A stretch of 64,000 nt of DNA from Sphaerulina vaccinii (lineage: Eukaryota; Ascomycota; Dothideomycetes; Mycosphaerellales; Mycosphaerellaceae). The position numbers and the translations under genes were made by a program. The stretch covers positions 1,269,236 to 1,333,235 of the forward strand of contig JAKUDP010000028.1 of NCBI GenBank assembly GCA_022570795.1, given 5' to 3'. Below the pieces are notes generated by a model. The model was not told the origin of the DNA. It saw only the letters and a program-made list of their open reading frames with translations, and made no database searches. Shown in pieces: positions 32,547 to 42,924 of this stretch (positions are counted from its first letter, which is position 1; every line of letters starts with the position of its first letter).

Positions 32547-33964
32547 TTCCTGATGAGTCGTCTGTGAAATGTCAACAACAAGAAGTGATGATGGAGTGGG
32601 AGCGCAGACAAAGTGAACATGGTCAGACCGGCGGAGCAGGACAAAGGATAAAGCTCCGTTTCCGACTCTGGTGCATTACTCATCCATGCCATTCCTTGTC
32701 TGCACACCACTCTCTCCCCTCCCCTCCCTCATCCTCCCATCCTTCATCAGGCAGCATCATTCGTCACACGTCGATATGCGGCGCAAGAAGAACACGTTGA
32801 GCACTGACAGTGCGGACATTGCGGCCACAGGCCCAATATGGACAGCAATGATCCAACATGTTCGCTTTCTGTACGAGGACCAGAAAACCGCCGCGAAACC
32901 ACCACATACTACTACAAACAATCAGCAGCGACCACCATATCCCACAAGATCGATTAAAGTGCACGCGATGCTGAAAGACTCTTCTTCGAAGTTCATCGAA
33001 ATGCATGTTCGAACTTTCGAAGTACAAGGCACGACAAAACAGATAATCCATCGCTTCTGCTCTCCAATCCTCATTGCACTGGGGCAATACAAGCGGATAG
33101 GAGTACGGTCGTGAAGAGAGCTATCTGAGAAGACTACGATCAGACAGAGGCTGTGACATGTCAATATCTCTATTTCGTATACATATACTTCTATCCTCCA
33201 AGCCCGAATCGATATGTCATGGCAGGTCTCGCAGCTTCAATTACTTCAAAGTGATTATCACTTAGTCGCGTTTCGAAGGCAGCGAATTGACTGGAGAAGA
33301 TACGCTTTCATACGAATCATTGTGGACACACTCGATCGAGCTCAGACCCTCCGCCTCAAAGGCGTTTCTGTTATGCTGCCTGCTTTTGATAAGACAATGC
33401 TCTAGGTCTGCGCCGCAGCTTTGCCGCCAAGTCACTGCTTGGCAATCTGCATGGATCCATTTAGTGCACTGAGTCTGTACGCCAGGCCATACCCAAGCAG
33501 ATAGGCTGATGGTCATCACGAAGCAGAAAGTGTCTCTGGCCCGCGGATCGTCGACAACGTCGCCTGTCTGTGAACTCGGCAGCCCAATCGGTGCGAGCGC
33601 AAGGAGATTCCGCAACTTACTTGCAGCTGAGCTTGGTCGATGTCTGGCGATTCTCAGGCAAGCGATCTATGAGGCCGATTTTGAGTGTCACGCTGTATCA
33701 TACTCGCACTTGCGAAGCTGGATGGCCTCTTACAGCCTGGCTCGGTTCTTTCACAATCTTCTATCACTGCAATAGTGACGAGGTTTGCAAAGCGCGCACT
33801 TACTTACGAAGCTGCAGCAGCGGTTACAGCATAGATATAGCATGGCATAGTCCACAAGACATTATTACCATTCTCTCCGTGGAGAGCTCTATCTCTATCT
33901 ACAATGCTTTCATGTACCATACATCATCTGTATCTGTGAACACCCTGATTTGCTGCTCTATCCC
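32547..33964. other. Intergenic, at most a doubtful small frame
   Basis: A plus-strand frame with an ATG at 32776 would give 113 residues, ending at 33114. It has no motif, signal peptide or splice pattern, and I do not call it. The remainder contains the promoter of the Zn2Cys6 gene and the 3' flank of the cell-wall protein gene. Confidence 0.35.
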
Positions 33965-35947
33965 TTAACAAGCAGTAATATAAAGTCCAAGCGAGGACGG
34001 GTTCCAATCCTCGAAGAACTCCAAGCCAAGATCATTGACACTGCTAGCTTCAATGCTGATTGTCTCACCAGCCTGGCAAGCTCCACTGCTAACCACATAG
34101 CTGTTTCCAGCCTCAATGGCAATGGTGTTGAGTGTGCTTTCCTTAGATGGGCAGGTATCATAGGTAGTCGTCAAGGTTGCGGCACTGCTCAATTGAGAGA
34201 ACTCAATACTGCCCTCCTCATTCCATGACCAAGCAGATGTCTCAAGATCCTTCTGCTCCGGGAAAAGGAATATGACGCTGCACGTCTTTCCTTCGTAGTC
34301 AGTTGGAACATCGAAATTGAAAATCGTCGAGCAGTCCGAGTCAATGGTGGCGTTGTACTCCGAGCCATAGGCGGTATCTGGGTGAGAAGAGCTGACCCAG
34401 GTGATGAGGTGTGGAGTTTGGTAAGAACCCTCTAGCGAAGTCTGGCATGCTGTAGCGGTTGTTGAGGTGGCAGTTTGAGTGCTGGATGGAGCGGAAGTGA
34501 CCTCCAAGCTGCTGTATGCGACTGGCGATGTGGTTGATGTGGCTGCATGTGAGCTTGGTGCTGGAGCAATGGTAGAGGTAGTGTTCACAGCTGGGTAAGA
34601 AGTGGCGAACGTCGAAGGAGTGCTGGAAGACTCTGTGCAGGTCGTGGAGTCGATAATGGCTGAACTGGCTGGAACCGTGCTCTCGACGAGTGATGATGTC
34701 GAGGAGGATGTGATCAGGTAGTAGCATCCGTTCTGCAGCTCGCAGGTCTGGCCAGTGGGGTACGAATGAGCCGGGTTGCAGACGTATTGTCCCTGGCTGT
34801 TTGTGGTGCCAACAGCTGCACATGTAGATGAGGCCGAGACTGATGAGGCTGTGCGCGACGAAGCTGGCACATAGATGCTGGTGCCATATGTAGTTGGTGC
34901 AGAGTAGACTGGAGCCGATGTTGCGATGCTGGAGTACACCTCAGGAACTGATGAGATGGCAGTAGAAGTAGTCTCACACTCGCTTGTGGAGATGGTCGTC
35001 TGTACAGTGACAGTGGTTCCAGCTGGCTTGGACTCGATCGGAGCGCTACTCTGAGCGGAGTATGCTGGGACAGAAGCAACTGAAGTGCTGGTCTCGTAGC
35101 TCGGTACAGAGGCAACAGGAGAGCTGGTCTCCACGCTGGCCACTGGAGTGCGGTAAACACTAGCCTCTGGGGTGCTATAGATGCTGCTCTCTGAAGTGTA
35201 GGCACTCGCCTCTGGCGTGCTGTAGATGCTGGCCTCCGGTGTGCTGTAGACACTCGCAACCGGTGCACTGTAGACACTCGCAACCGGTGTGCTGTAAACA
35301 CTTCCCACTGGAGTGCTTGCCACCGGAGCAGGCACACTCGCAGAAGAGATAGGATATGGTGGAGCAGAGTACCCAGCAGTAGCAACAGAAGCATACCCAG
35401 TCGAAGCTACACCAGTCGCGGAGTAAGTCGAACCAGCAGCACAAGTGGAGTTTGTGCTCAGCTTGATAGGTCGACACTTGTCTTGTCCTTTAAGCCATTG
35501 CGTGTAGACGTTGTACTCGTATATGTATGGACAAGCGTAGAATTGATCGTTGCCATTGAAGGAGATAGATCCGTTGCTGGAGATGGCGAAGCCGAGAGTT
35601 GGGCTGCCTGGGGAGTTCAGGTCACATTGAAATTGGTGTCTATCACAACATGAGTCAGTCAGGTAAACATCAGAAGTCTGCAGGCGAGGGAGTTCTTACG
35701 TAGCATCGTTCGTCGTAGTGACGACGCAAGGACGACCAGCCTCGTCTGTGATACCGCCATTCGATATGTAGTAAGTAGCAGTAGCGTACGAGCCATTGAG
35801 CCTGTTCTGTCCATCTTCATATTGGCCCATGGTAGCATCCACGCCTCCGGAAGACTGAATCTGGAAGCCGCATGAATCTCCCCGTCGTTGAAAAGCTGCT
35901 GCAGAAGCAGTTGCAGCAAAGGCTGCGGCTGCAAAGAATCTAGCCAT
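33965..35947 (-). CDS. Secreted cell-wall protein: PIR-like head, Ser/Thr repeat stalk, But2 C-terminal domain
   Basis: Two exons, 35700-35947 and 33965-35639, give 640 residues; the 60-base intron has a gtaaga donor and gatag acceptor. Residues 1-18 are a signal peptide followed by RR, a Kex2-type site. Residues 24-150 resemble the C-terminal domain of PIR cell-wall proteins (VVTTTNDATHQFQCD, then FYACPYIYEYNVY and CRPIKL). About 330 Ser/Thr/Pro/Val-rich residues follow, with short repeats of the SVYSTPEAS type, a likely O-mannosylated stalk. The last 150 residues match the But2 domain (SYQTPHLITWVSS, DTAYGSEYNATI, STIFNFDVP, GKTCSVIFLFP). It has no GPI signal. It probably sits in the wall or is secreted. 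Confidence 0.82.
34990..35330 (-). repeat. Coding minisatellite in the cell-wall protein
   Basis: Units of about 24-36 bases encode variants of P-V/E-A-S-V/I-Y-S-T. They are imperfect and in frame, so length changes would alter only the stalk. Confidence 0.65.
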
Positions 35948-38213
35948 AATGTAACGAAAGTAGTAAGAAAGGTGTAAACGACAGACAAGGAGATCAAAGA
36001 GTCAGTATCGAGTAACGATAGTAAGATTGAAGAGATGATTGTGAAAGCAGAAAGGGTAGGAAGGACCATATACGTACCATTCCCAACCACGACGACGACG
36101 CTACGTGATGTCGGTCGTGAAGACCTTGCGCCCCACAGCCCACGAGTCCACCTGGATCCAAACTTGGAAGCAATAGACCCAGATATGACCCCACAATAAG
36201 CTTTACGAAGCCTTGCGAAGTACTGCCAGGTACGGAGAACATGTCTATAGGCAGGCTGATGAGAGTAGATGGGCTACCGGGACCGAGACTATGGGTAGTG
36301 ATCGTGTCTGCAAGGATGTTTGAAGGACAATCGACAGGTACCATGTGGAGGAGGCCAGCCTTACGTGGCCCAGTCTGCGCCGTTTTCTGTCCTCAACGTT
36401 GGGTGCAGAAAGATCAGATCGAGTCCAGTGTTTCATGCTCGCACGAGGCCGACAGAACCCGGCATGTTCGCATTCTGATGGCTTCCGCGAAACCGGTCAA
36501 AGATGTTGCGTGTGTCTGTAGGCGTAGCTTAATAAGTCGAGCTTGCTGTCCTGGTAGGTACACGAATACAAGCTATAGGTGACTATGATTCTCGAAATAG
36601 AGCCACTGCAACCTGCAAATCGTCGAAGAGCTTGCCTGTCATCTCGTATCCTGAAGATCACGCAGCTTCGTCATTGAGCAGTGCAGTGCTTGATGAATTC
36701 TCGTCATTAAACAGTGCTCTGCTGAAGTTCTTCTACCGGCAGTTCCACAAAATGCCCGGCCTGGTTGATGGGTCGGTGAAACGGCCTTGCTGTCAAGCCA
36801 TGACAAAGAAGAAGTCGAGACGTCCCCCTGAGATGTTAGCCCTCATTCATCGATGTCTTGAACAGCCACAACACCCCTCGCACGTGAAGTCGAAGTCGTC
36901 GCGTCCTTCTCCACCGGCTGAGGTCATGGCGAACGCGGCCGAAATGATAGCGGCCCAGACGTCTCAACTTCTTGATGGGAGCGAGGTCGTGGTCAATGTC
37001 GTGAGTTGAAACAGATGTCGATGGTATATGTAGATTGCTGTAGCAGGATGACACGAGCGAGCATTGTTGATGAAGAGTAATGGTCGTTCACGCGCGAGAA
37101 GGTGTTTGAAGTCTTCACCGGATCCGATCGGAAGAAGCATCCTTGGCGACAAATACGAGAGAGCTTCCTCCACGCAAGCTACAATTGTCTTGCAACCACA
37201 GCACCTGTCTTGCCATGCGCCGTAGCGGACTTGTGGACCAGTTCTGCTGGACAGTAGCCGATTCATCACCTCGAGCCGACTAGCGAAGAATCGAATCGAT
37301 CAGAGCCACTCCGTAGCGGGAAGACACTCGAAGTGTAGCATGCTATGAACGACTAGGCAAGACCGAAAGTCGCTGCTCATGTGAGCAGGGGCGAAGGAGA
37401 TCAATGTGGGAGAAGAGCAGGACAATACTCGAAATGTGGTTGCAATACGACACCTCGTTGTGTACCTCAGAGTCATGCATGACATTGTCGACTTCTCGTC
37501 GGTTGAATCAGCTTCCATTTCGGCAACTGCTTCCATTGCACTGGCGCCAGCATCATGGCCTCATCACTTGTCCTTGTCCGTAGGAAATTGCCATCTCCTT
37601 TTCCGAACCTTCCACGGTCGAACACAGCACTTCCATTTCGCGGCAATCCGTTGTCCAGCGTGGCTACAGTAGTCGGACGCATGCATCGACACAAGTGGTT
37701 ATGATTGTGGTTGTTGTCTCGTGAGGTTCGTGGACCTTCTCTGGTCTGTGCCGGACATCGTTAAGACATAGTTGTCTCTTCGACATAGTGCTTAGTTATG
37801 CGAGATGCGCATGAGAACAAAGTGCTCGAAGAGCAAGTCGCTCCCGCCTGGCTTCTTTCTGCTGTGCAGGTATCGGCCATGAATCCTCAGTGTATGCCAT
37901 GATTCGGATGACCGCCCTGCTAATATGAATTCTGTCCATAGCAGTACTGCTTCGTCACAACTGCGCACTACGCGTTGTACGGAACAGTTGCTGAACACTT
38001 CTGATCAGTCATGGTTTCGTTGTAATACAGTATCACGAAGTGTGGTTCAATAATGATATCACACAGATATGCTTACTCCCACGATACCACTGGTTCGCTG
38101 TGCTCGTAACCACTCTATGCAGAGGCCACCTGTGCGTGCGACTTTTCTGGCAATGCAGCTTCAGATCCTTTGATCTAATTTCATTATCTCACATCACATC
38201 GCTGACAGCGAAC
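35948..38213. other. Intergenic, no supported gene
   Basis: This is 2.3 kb with only short frames. A plus-strand frame ending at 37009 contains a Lys/Arg/Pro-rich stretch but has no good start or motif. The left end holds the promoter of the cell-wall protein gene. Confidence 0.4.
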
Positions 38214-38597
38214 ATGAAGTCCGAACTGTCCGCTCAACTACACGAAAAAGTTGACCCACCATCCTACGAAGAAGCAATATCCAACAGTCCGCCAGATACC
38301 GGATCGAATAGGATGTTTACAAAGATATGCGATGCGGACGAATACTGCACATTTTTCGACGGGACTACTATTGTCGCGCGAATGGGCCCACATTCGGGCC
38401 TCTGGTCGACACTGAAGTGCGGTGTTATTATACATAAGGGATTGTTCAAGAATCAATTCACGAGGGGAAAGTGGGTGCGACAACAGCAAGAACAATATCT
38501 AAGATTGCATAAGCGAAAACAGCAAGAGCAAAGACAGAAGCAACAAGAAGCGCTCAGACGACGCCGACTTCACGACAATGTTGGCGAGAACGAATAA
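38214..38597 (+). CDS. PPxY-containing protein, first half of an interrupted frame
   Basis: From the ATG at 38214 this reads 127 residues to TAA at 38595-38597. It has a PPSYEEA motif (PPxY, a WW/Nedd4-type ligand) at residues 16-22. A compact region with CDADEYCTFFDGTTIVARM and LKCGVIIHKG follows, then a Gln/Arg/Lys-rich helix. The same frame stays open for 189 more codons after the stop, to 39167, so the ancestral protein was probably about 316 residues. No family is recognised beyond PPxY. It may be a pseudogene, a truncated allele or a sequencing error. Confidence 0.5.
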   Translation: MKSELSAQLHEKVDPPSYEEAISNSPPDTGSNRMFTKICDADEYCTFFDGTTIVARMGPHSGLWSTLKCGVIIHKGLFKNQFTRGKWVRQQQEQYLRLHKRKQQEQRQKQQEALRRRRLHDNVGENE

Positions 38598-39167
38598 TTT
38601 ATCGGAGAACTCGCTGCGATCATCAGCGAGGAGGAGAAACTGATCGAAGAAGTCGCTGCGATTCGCAGCAAGCGGGCAAAGGTAGTACTCGTCATAGACG
38701 CGATAGACTACATGAATGCTCCCACTCCAGCATCGTGTGAAAAGACCACACTATCAGAACAATCCGCCCAGAGTGCTCGACGTCACTCAATGATCCTGCT
38801 GCACGAGAGATCACGGCCCGACTGGGAAGGATGGCAAGCCACAAGAGAAACTCGCTATCAGAAGGTACTGCTCTTCGACGATCAATACAGGCAGAGACTT
38901 AAGGAATTCGCTGCTTTGAACGATCAATACATGCAGAAACTTCGGAAAGTTCAGGAGTGCATTGCTCCAAACTGTCTATTCAGGCAGAAAGTTGAGGAGT
39001 ACACTGCTCTGAATAATCTACACAGACAGAAACTTAAGGAGTACACTGCTTTGGATGATCTAGAAAAGCAGAAGTGGGCGGATCGGAATACTTTGCATGA
39101 TGTGGTAGATGCGGGACGGAAGCCCAGTCACTCTGCATTTTGGGGGCGGGCCTGCTGCCACGTATAG
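38598..39167 (+). pseudogene. In-frame continuation of the PPxY gene, coiled coil with 14-residue repeats
   Basis: This is the direct frame continuation after TAA at 38595. It begins FIGELAAIISEEEKLIEEVA and remains open to the stop at 39165-39167. The end is a coiled coil with about four 14-residue units of the type (Y/H)-x-QKLKE-(Y/F)-TALDDL. The first ATG inside is at 38712, so translation as a separate protein would need its own promoter. I read it as the severed C-terminal half. No convincing intron removes the TAA. Confidence 0.45.
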
Positions 39168-39474
39168 GTATAGCATGGTCTCCTGAAGGGCGGGTAGCAT
39201 GAGAGGAAGTCTTGTAGGCAGGGGATCTGAGGCCGATTGAGACGAATTTGCATGAAAGCATATATTGATTGGATTGACAATCACTTCGAACTTCGACGAT
39301 ACTGAAGCTACAAACCCCTAACAGTTCACCAATGCAAGTCGGGTGGACAGAAAGATATGTGTACAGAGTGAAGAAATTAACATGTTCAACCATCTATCTC
39401 ATCGTGTTCTCCTCGGTTAACCTCCAAAGTCTTCTCGACTCGCTTGCACAGCCGGTCTCCCTCATTCACAGCGC
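39168..39474. other. Intergenic spacer
   Basis: This is 307 bases between convergent coding regions, with slightly raised AT content. Nothing is called. Confidence 0.35.
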
Positions 39475-39713
39475 TCAACAATCTAGACCGTCGTTTGGAC
39501 ATATTTCTAAGGACAAGCTTATTAGTCTTCAAATCTTGTTTCGAAGTCCGTTGATAGAATGAAGGACATACTACAGCCAGGCCAAATGTTCCCGCGTGAG
39601 CAACGAGGAGGGTCGCCAAAGTTTCCTTGGATTTCGTTGTTGCTGGTATAGATAGTCGGGAGGGCTGTAGCTACTATTGCGAGAGCAGCGAGGAGAGTGG
39701 CGAAGAACTTCAT
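39475..39713 (-). CDS. Very small secreted cysteine-containing protein (effector-like)
   Basis: Exon 1 is 39572-39713 and exon 2 is 39475-39506, giving 57 residues. The 65-base intron has a gtatgt donor, an ACTAAT branch site and a CTTAG acceptor. Residues 1-18 are a clear signal peptide (MKFFATLLAALAIVATAL). The mature part is about 39 residues with four cysteines, Cys38, Cys47, Cys50 and Cys57, the last being the final residue. Without splicing the frame gives 63 residues with only two cysteines; the spliced form, which recovers an even number and ends on Cys, is more convincing. The size and secretion signal fit small secreted effectors or antimicrobial-type peptides, but no family is recognised and any function is inference. 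Confidence 0.62.
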
Positions 39714-39873
39714 GATGATCAAGAATAATTGAATGTCGGTCGTTGTGTTCGATGGTTGTGTAAGATGGACGAAAGAGATGGGAGTGTTCAACGATCACTA
39801 GCAGTGATGTATACACTTGGAGTCTCAACTTGCAACGTTTAGCTACCAGATGTTTCTCGTTTTTGGTTCTCGA

Positions 39874-41762
39874 CTACATACAACCTTTATAGCAGACCAA
39901 ACACTCGCAAGACAGGTGTTTCCTTTCATCCCGATCGGGAAGCTGTACCTTTCTGCGACGACCGGATATGGCAGTCCAATAGTCTAAGATAGGAAATGCT
40001 GGACCAAGATGTCTGTCACTCCCTGTTCTCTGGGTCTCGAGAAAGGAAGTCCAATCGCTTTCGTAACATTGAGTGCTAACAGCAGTGCTCAGAGAAGACT
40101 CTTCTTCAGCACGAGCTTCCTCTTCTAGTATCTCTTCTTCCGAAGGTAATCTGATATGAAGCCTACAAGCTCTGCGGCCATCGTGAATAGTTGTGCCTGG
40201 ACCTGTCTTCAAAGGCGCCGGGCAGTCCAAGGTAGTAAAAGCCGCGAGATGTCTAATTGCTTTTGCAGAACAGTCAATCCGCACTCCTGTAGCGGTTTCG
40301 ATCACATCGTTCCCACCTTCATCGGCAAAGATTCGTGAACGGAGTCAATCGCTGAAATCAGGACCTGTTCGATCAACGTCTAGAAGGTATGTAAAACAGC
40401 ATTCCAGGGCCACGTCGTAGAACATGTCGTAGTACATGTAGGAGGTGTTCTCATCAATAGATTCATCATCGTCCGTGTCCTCGCTGTTGCTTGCTTCACT
40501 AATGCGCTCTCTGTCGCTGCTTCTGTTGGCTCTGCTTTCGTCGCTAGGTTCATCAGGAGTCTGCTGATCAGAGTCGTCCGTGTCTGAGGTGTCTTCCTCA
40601 TCGTAGTCCAGCTTGTTCGCAGTAAGGTGTGAGATCAGGGCGATAGCGAGCTCGAACTGCGACATCGAATAGTCCACCACAAGTGGGACCCTTCTTGCAT
40701 TTGCGCGGTAGGCTAACGAGAGTAAGGCAAAGACTTTGTCTCTCGAGTCGAAGCACTGCTGATCTCGAAAGTCTTCTGCTGCGAACGCCCAGAACATTAT
40801 CGGATGCGTGACACGAAAGACTGCATAAAATCGTTGGAGTTGAAACGACAAGCGTCGTTCAACCAGCGATTCGCCTTTGATATGTACGGTGTCCCTTCGG
40901 CACTGACTATGTTGCTAAAGGCTGCAAATGACCCAACATATGTCCCACAGTAAAGTCGTACTCGTGCAAAAGCACCTACTGTGAGGATTTCCGGCAAAAT
41001 CCAGCGCCTGGTGAAGTAATGGTTCGTCATTAGCGCCGTGACAGCTTTCATTGCTTCAGAAGGCAAATTGTTGTCACATTCCTTCCATAGACTCGACGAG
41101 GACGAGACCAATGAGGAGTAAGTCCGATATTGCGCAGGAGGTTCGATCAAAGAGGCGTCTCGCAAGCTCAACGCACGAAAAGCTGTAGCAGTATACTCTA
41201 TCCCAGCACCGAGCCAGGCTGCGACAGCGCCAGCATTCATGTAGATCCGCCACATCTGCGGGACTTGAGCACTTTTCTCAGCATTGTCTGACTGATTGAG
41301 ACAAACCGAGTCCAGCCATATCCATGGATGTACTTTGGAGATCGATGGACATCTGACCTCGTGCTGCAGGAGGCATGCTACGCTTGCCGTGACCCAGAAG
41401 ATTGTGCTATTGAGCATAATGGAATGACACATGTCAGAGTCACCCCAGCAATATGATATGGCTGTATAGTAGCCCCCATCCTTGGCTGTATCATGGACTC
41501 TGGCTAAGACATTATCCACGTCTCGATCATCTCCAGTTGCACCCTCGGTCTCTTGAATGATGCGGCGCTCCAGGTCTCGATCGTCGATAGGTGTACTCTC
41601 CGTGTCAGGATACAAGCGTCCTTCTAAGGTGTTAAAATCCCAGTATTTCCTGAGCGGACGATGCTCTAGGGTGCAACAAATGCTATCTTCCGTGCTTTCC
41701 GGCAACATGCGAAGAACTCGGATCTCATCTGGCCCAAGCGGTTTGTAATCGAAGAGCCTCAT
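39874..41762 (-). pseudogene. HET-domain (heterokaryon incompatibility) gene, apparently broken
   Basis: From the ATG at 41762 the frame shows the three HET blocks: YYTAISYCWGD, then WIWLDSVCLNQSD, then IYMNAGAVAAWLG. It ends at a stop at 40797. The HET-typical continuation (DSRDKVFALLSLAYRA) lies in another frame from about 40850 to 40345. A TGA at 40345-40347 then interrupts an in-frame continuation to 39874, giving about 600 residues in all. An 83-base intron with a poor gtgccg donor could cure the first break and a 48-base one (gtcctg donor) the second, but both donors are weak. HET proteins trigger cell death on fusion of unlike strains, so loss alleles are common. Acidic/Ser-rich low-complexity sequence lies in the second part. 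Confidence 0.6.
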
Positions 41763-42206
41763 TGCAGATATAATAATTAGGTCGAGTAAAGGTTGACAAC
41801 GCTTTGAGCTTTCGAATGCGGGACATGAGGTGCGTGGACACGCTAAGCGTTCATTCTTGTGGTGGCGCAGTCAAGCTAACACACCGAGACAGCGTATCCA
41901 GGCTCAAGATGGGTGGAGGTATTTCTCGTACTCTTCTTGGAGGACCTAGTGGAACAACATGTTCTCTCGGCATCCAAGCCGTCTTGTTGAAGTTGTTGTG
42001 CGAATCGGCCAGAACCAGACCATCTGCCATACAGTAGGTCCATGCACGAGCTCTCTTGTCGTGATGGCATTTCCATTATTTGACAGACCATTGTGTGCAG
42101 TATCTTGAGATATGAGTGTGATGATACAGAGTGATAGAAATGGCTGTTGGAGGTCGATTCGAGAAAGTGGACTTTTCTCACCCACGGTGGTCGATCGCGC
42201 GGAAAC
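41763..42206. other. Intergenic spacer
   Basis: This is the upstream region of the HET gene up to the MITE. It has no gene and normal base composition. Confidence 0.35.
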
Positions 42207-42208
42207 TA

Positions 42209-42670
42209 TTCTAAACCAAAATAACCCTAAGCCCAAAACAACGACTAGGACAGCTACTACCAAAGAGTCGTAGAATCTAGGATTATTACAATATCTCTAT
42301 AACGACTTGTTGTAATAGCCTTAGATATTCTAAATATCTAGATTATATAGAGATCTTCTATAATTATAAGTATTAGGTAATTATATATACTTATTATTAT
42401 AATATTATTATTACTATAAAAGCAAGCATTCTCGAGCTAAATCTTAGTAGTTTTTTCGCAATTACTATACTAAAATAGTATCTCTATTCCTATATATAAT
42501 ATTATTAATATAAAGATATAACTTTAGAGGCTATATAGTAGTATATAGATCTATAGTATATCCGAGTCTTAGGCTAATCTGCTAAGAAATATAGAAGTTT
42601 AAAAATTAGAAGACCTCGAGGACTATCGCATAAGGACCCCTCTTAGGCTTAGGGTTTTTTTAGTTTAGAA
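42209..42670. mobile_element. RIP-mutated MITE with 28-bp terminal inverted repeats and TA flanks
   Basis: The left end (42209-42236) begins ttctaaaccaaaataaccc. The right end (42643-42670) read in reverse begins ttctaaactaaaaaaaccc. The two ends agree at 25 of 28 positions; two differences are C-to-T. Each side is flanked by TA (42207-42208 and 42671-42672), the target duplication of Tc1/mariner elements. The interior is AT-rich and non-coding, in sharp contrast to normal DNA on both sides. At 462 bases it is a typical miniature inverted-repeat element. Confidence 0.72.
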
Positions 42671-42924
42671 TAAGTATATAACGAATGCCAAGTCCGTGGA
42701 CTAAAACGAACGTTTCCATCTTCGACTTCGTCTGCCCATGCTCTCACAACTTCATCACAATCTTGTCGACCAGGCAGCAAGTACTCTTTCAAGCATGCCG
42801 GGTATGACTAGTAAGAACGGGATGAGATTCAAGGTCAGGAGCTGACAGCATACCCAAGTCTGCAAGTCTGATTGGACATCGGTAAAGCTCCAGCATACCT
42901 CGCTCGTTCGGTCCTGATCTCATC

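Noticed and set aside
32671..33114. 147-codon plus-strand frame
   Set aside because: It has no homology I recognise and no plausible promoter or splice context; the 113-residue ATG version is equally featureless.
40340..40395. 48-bp intron removing the TGA at 40345 in the HET gene
   Set aside because: The only donor (gtcctg) is far from consensus, so I kept the stop as a probable lesion and mention the alternative.
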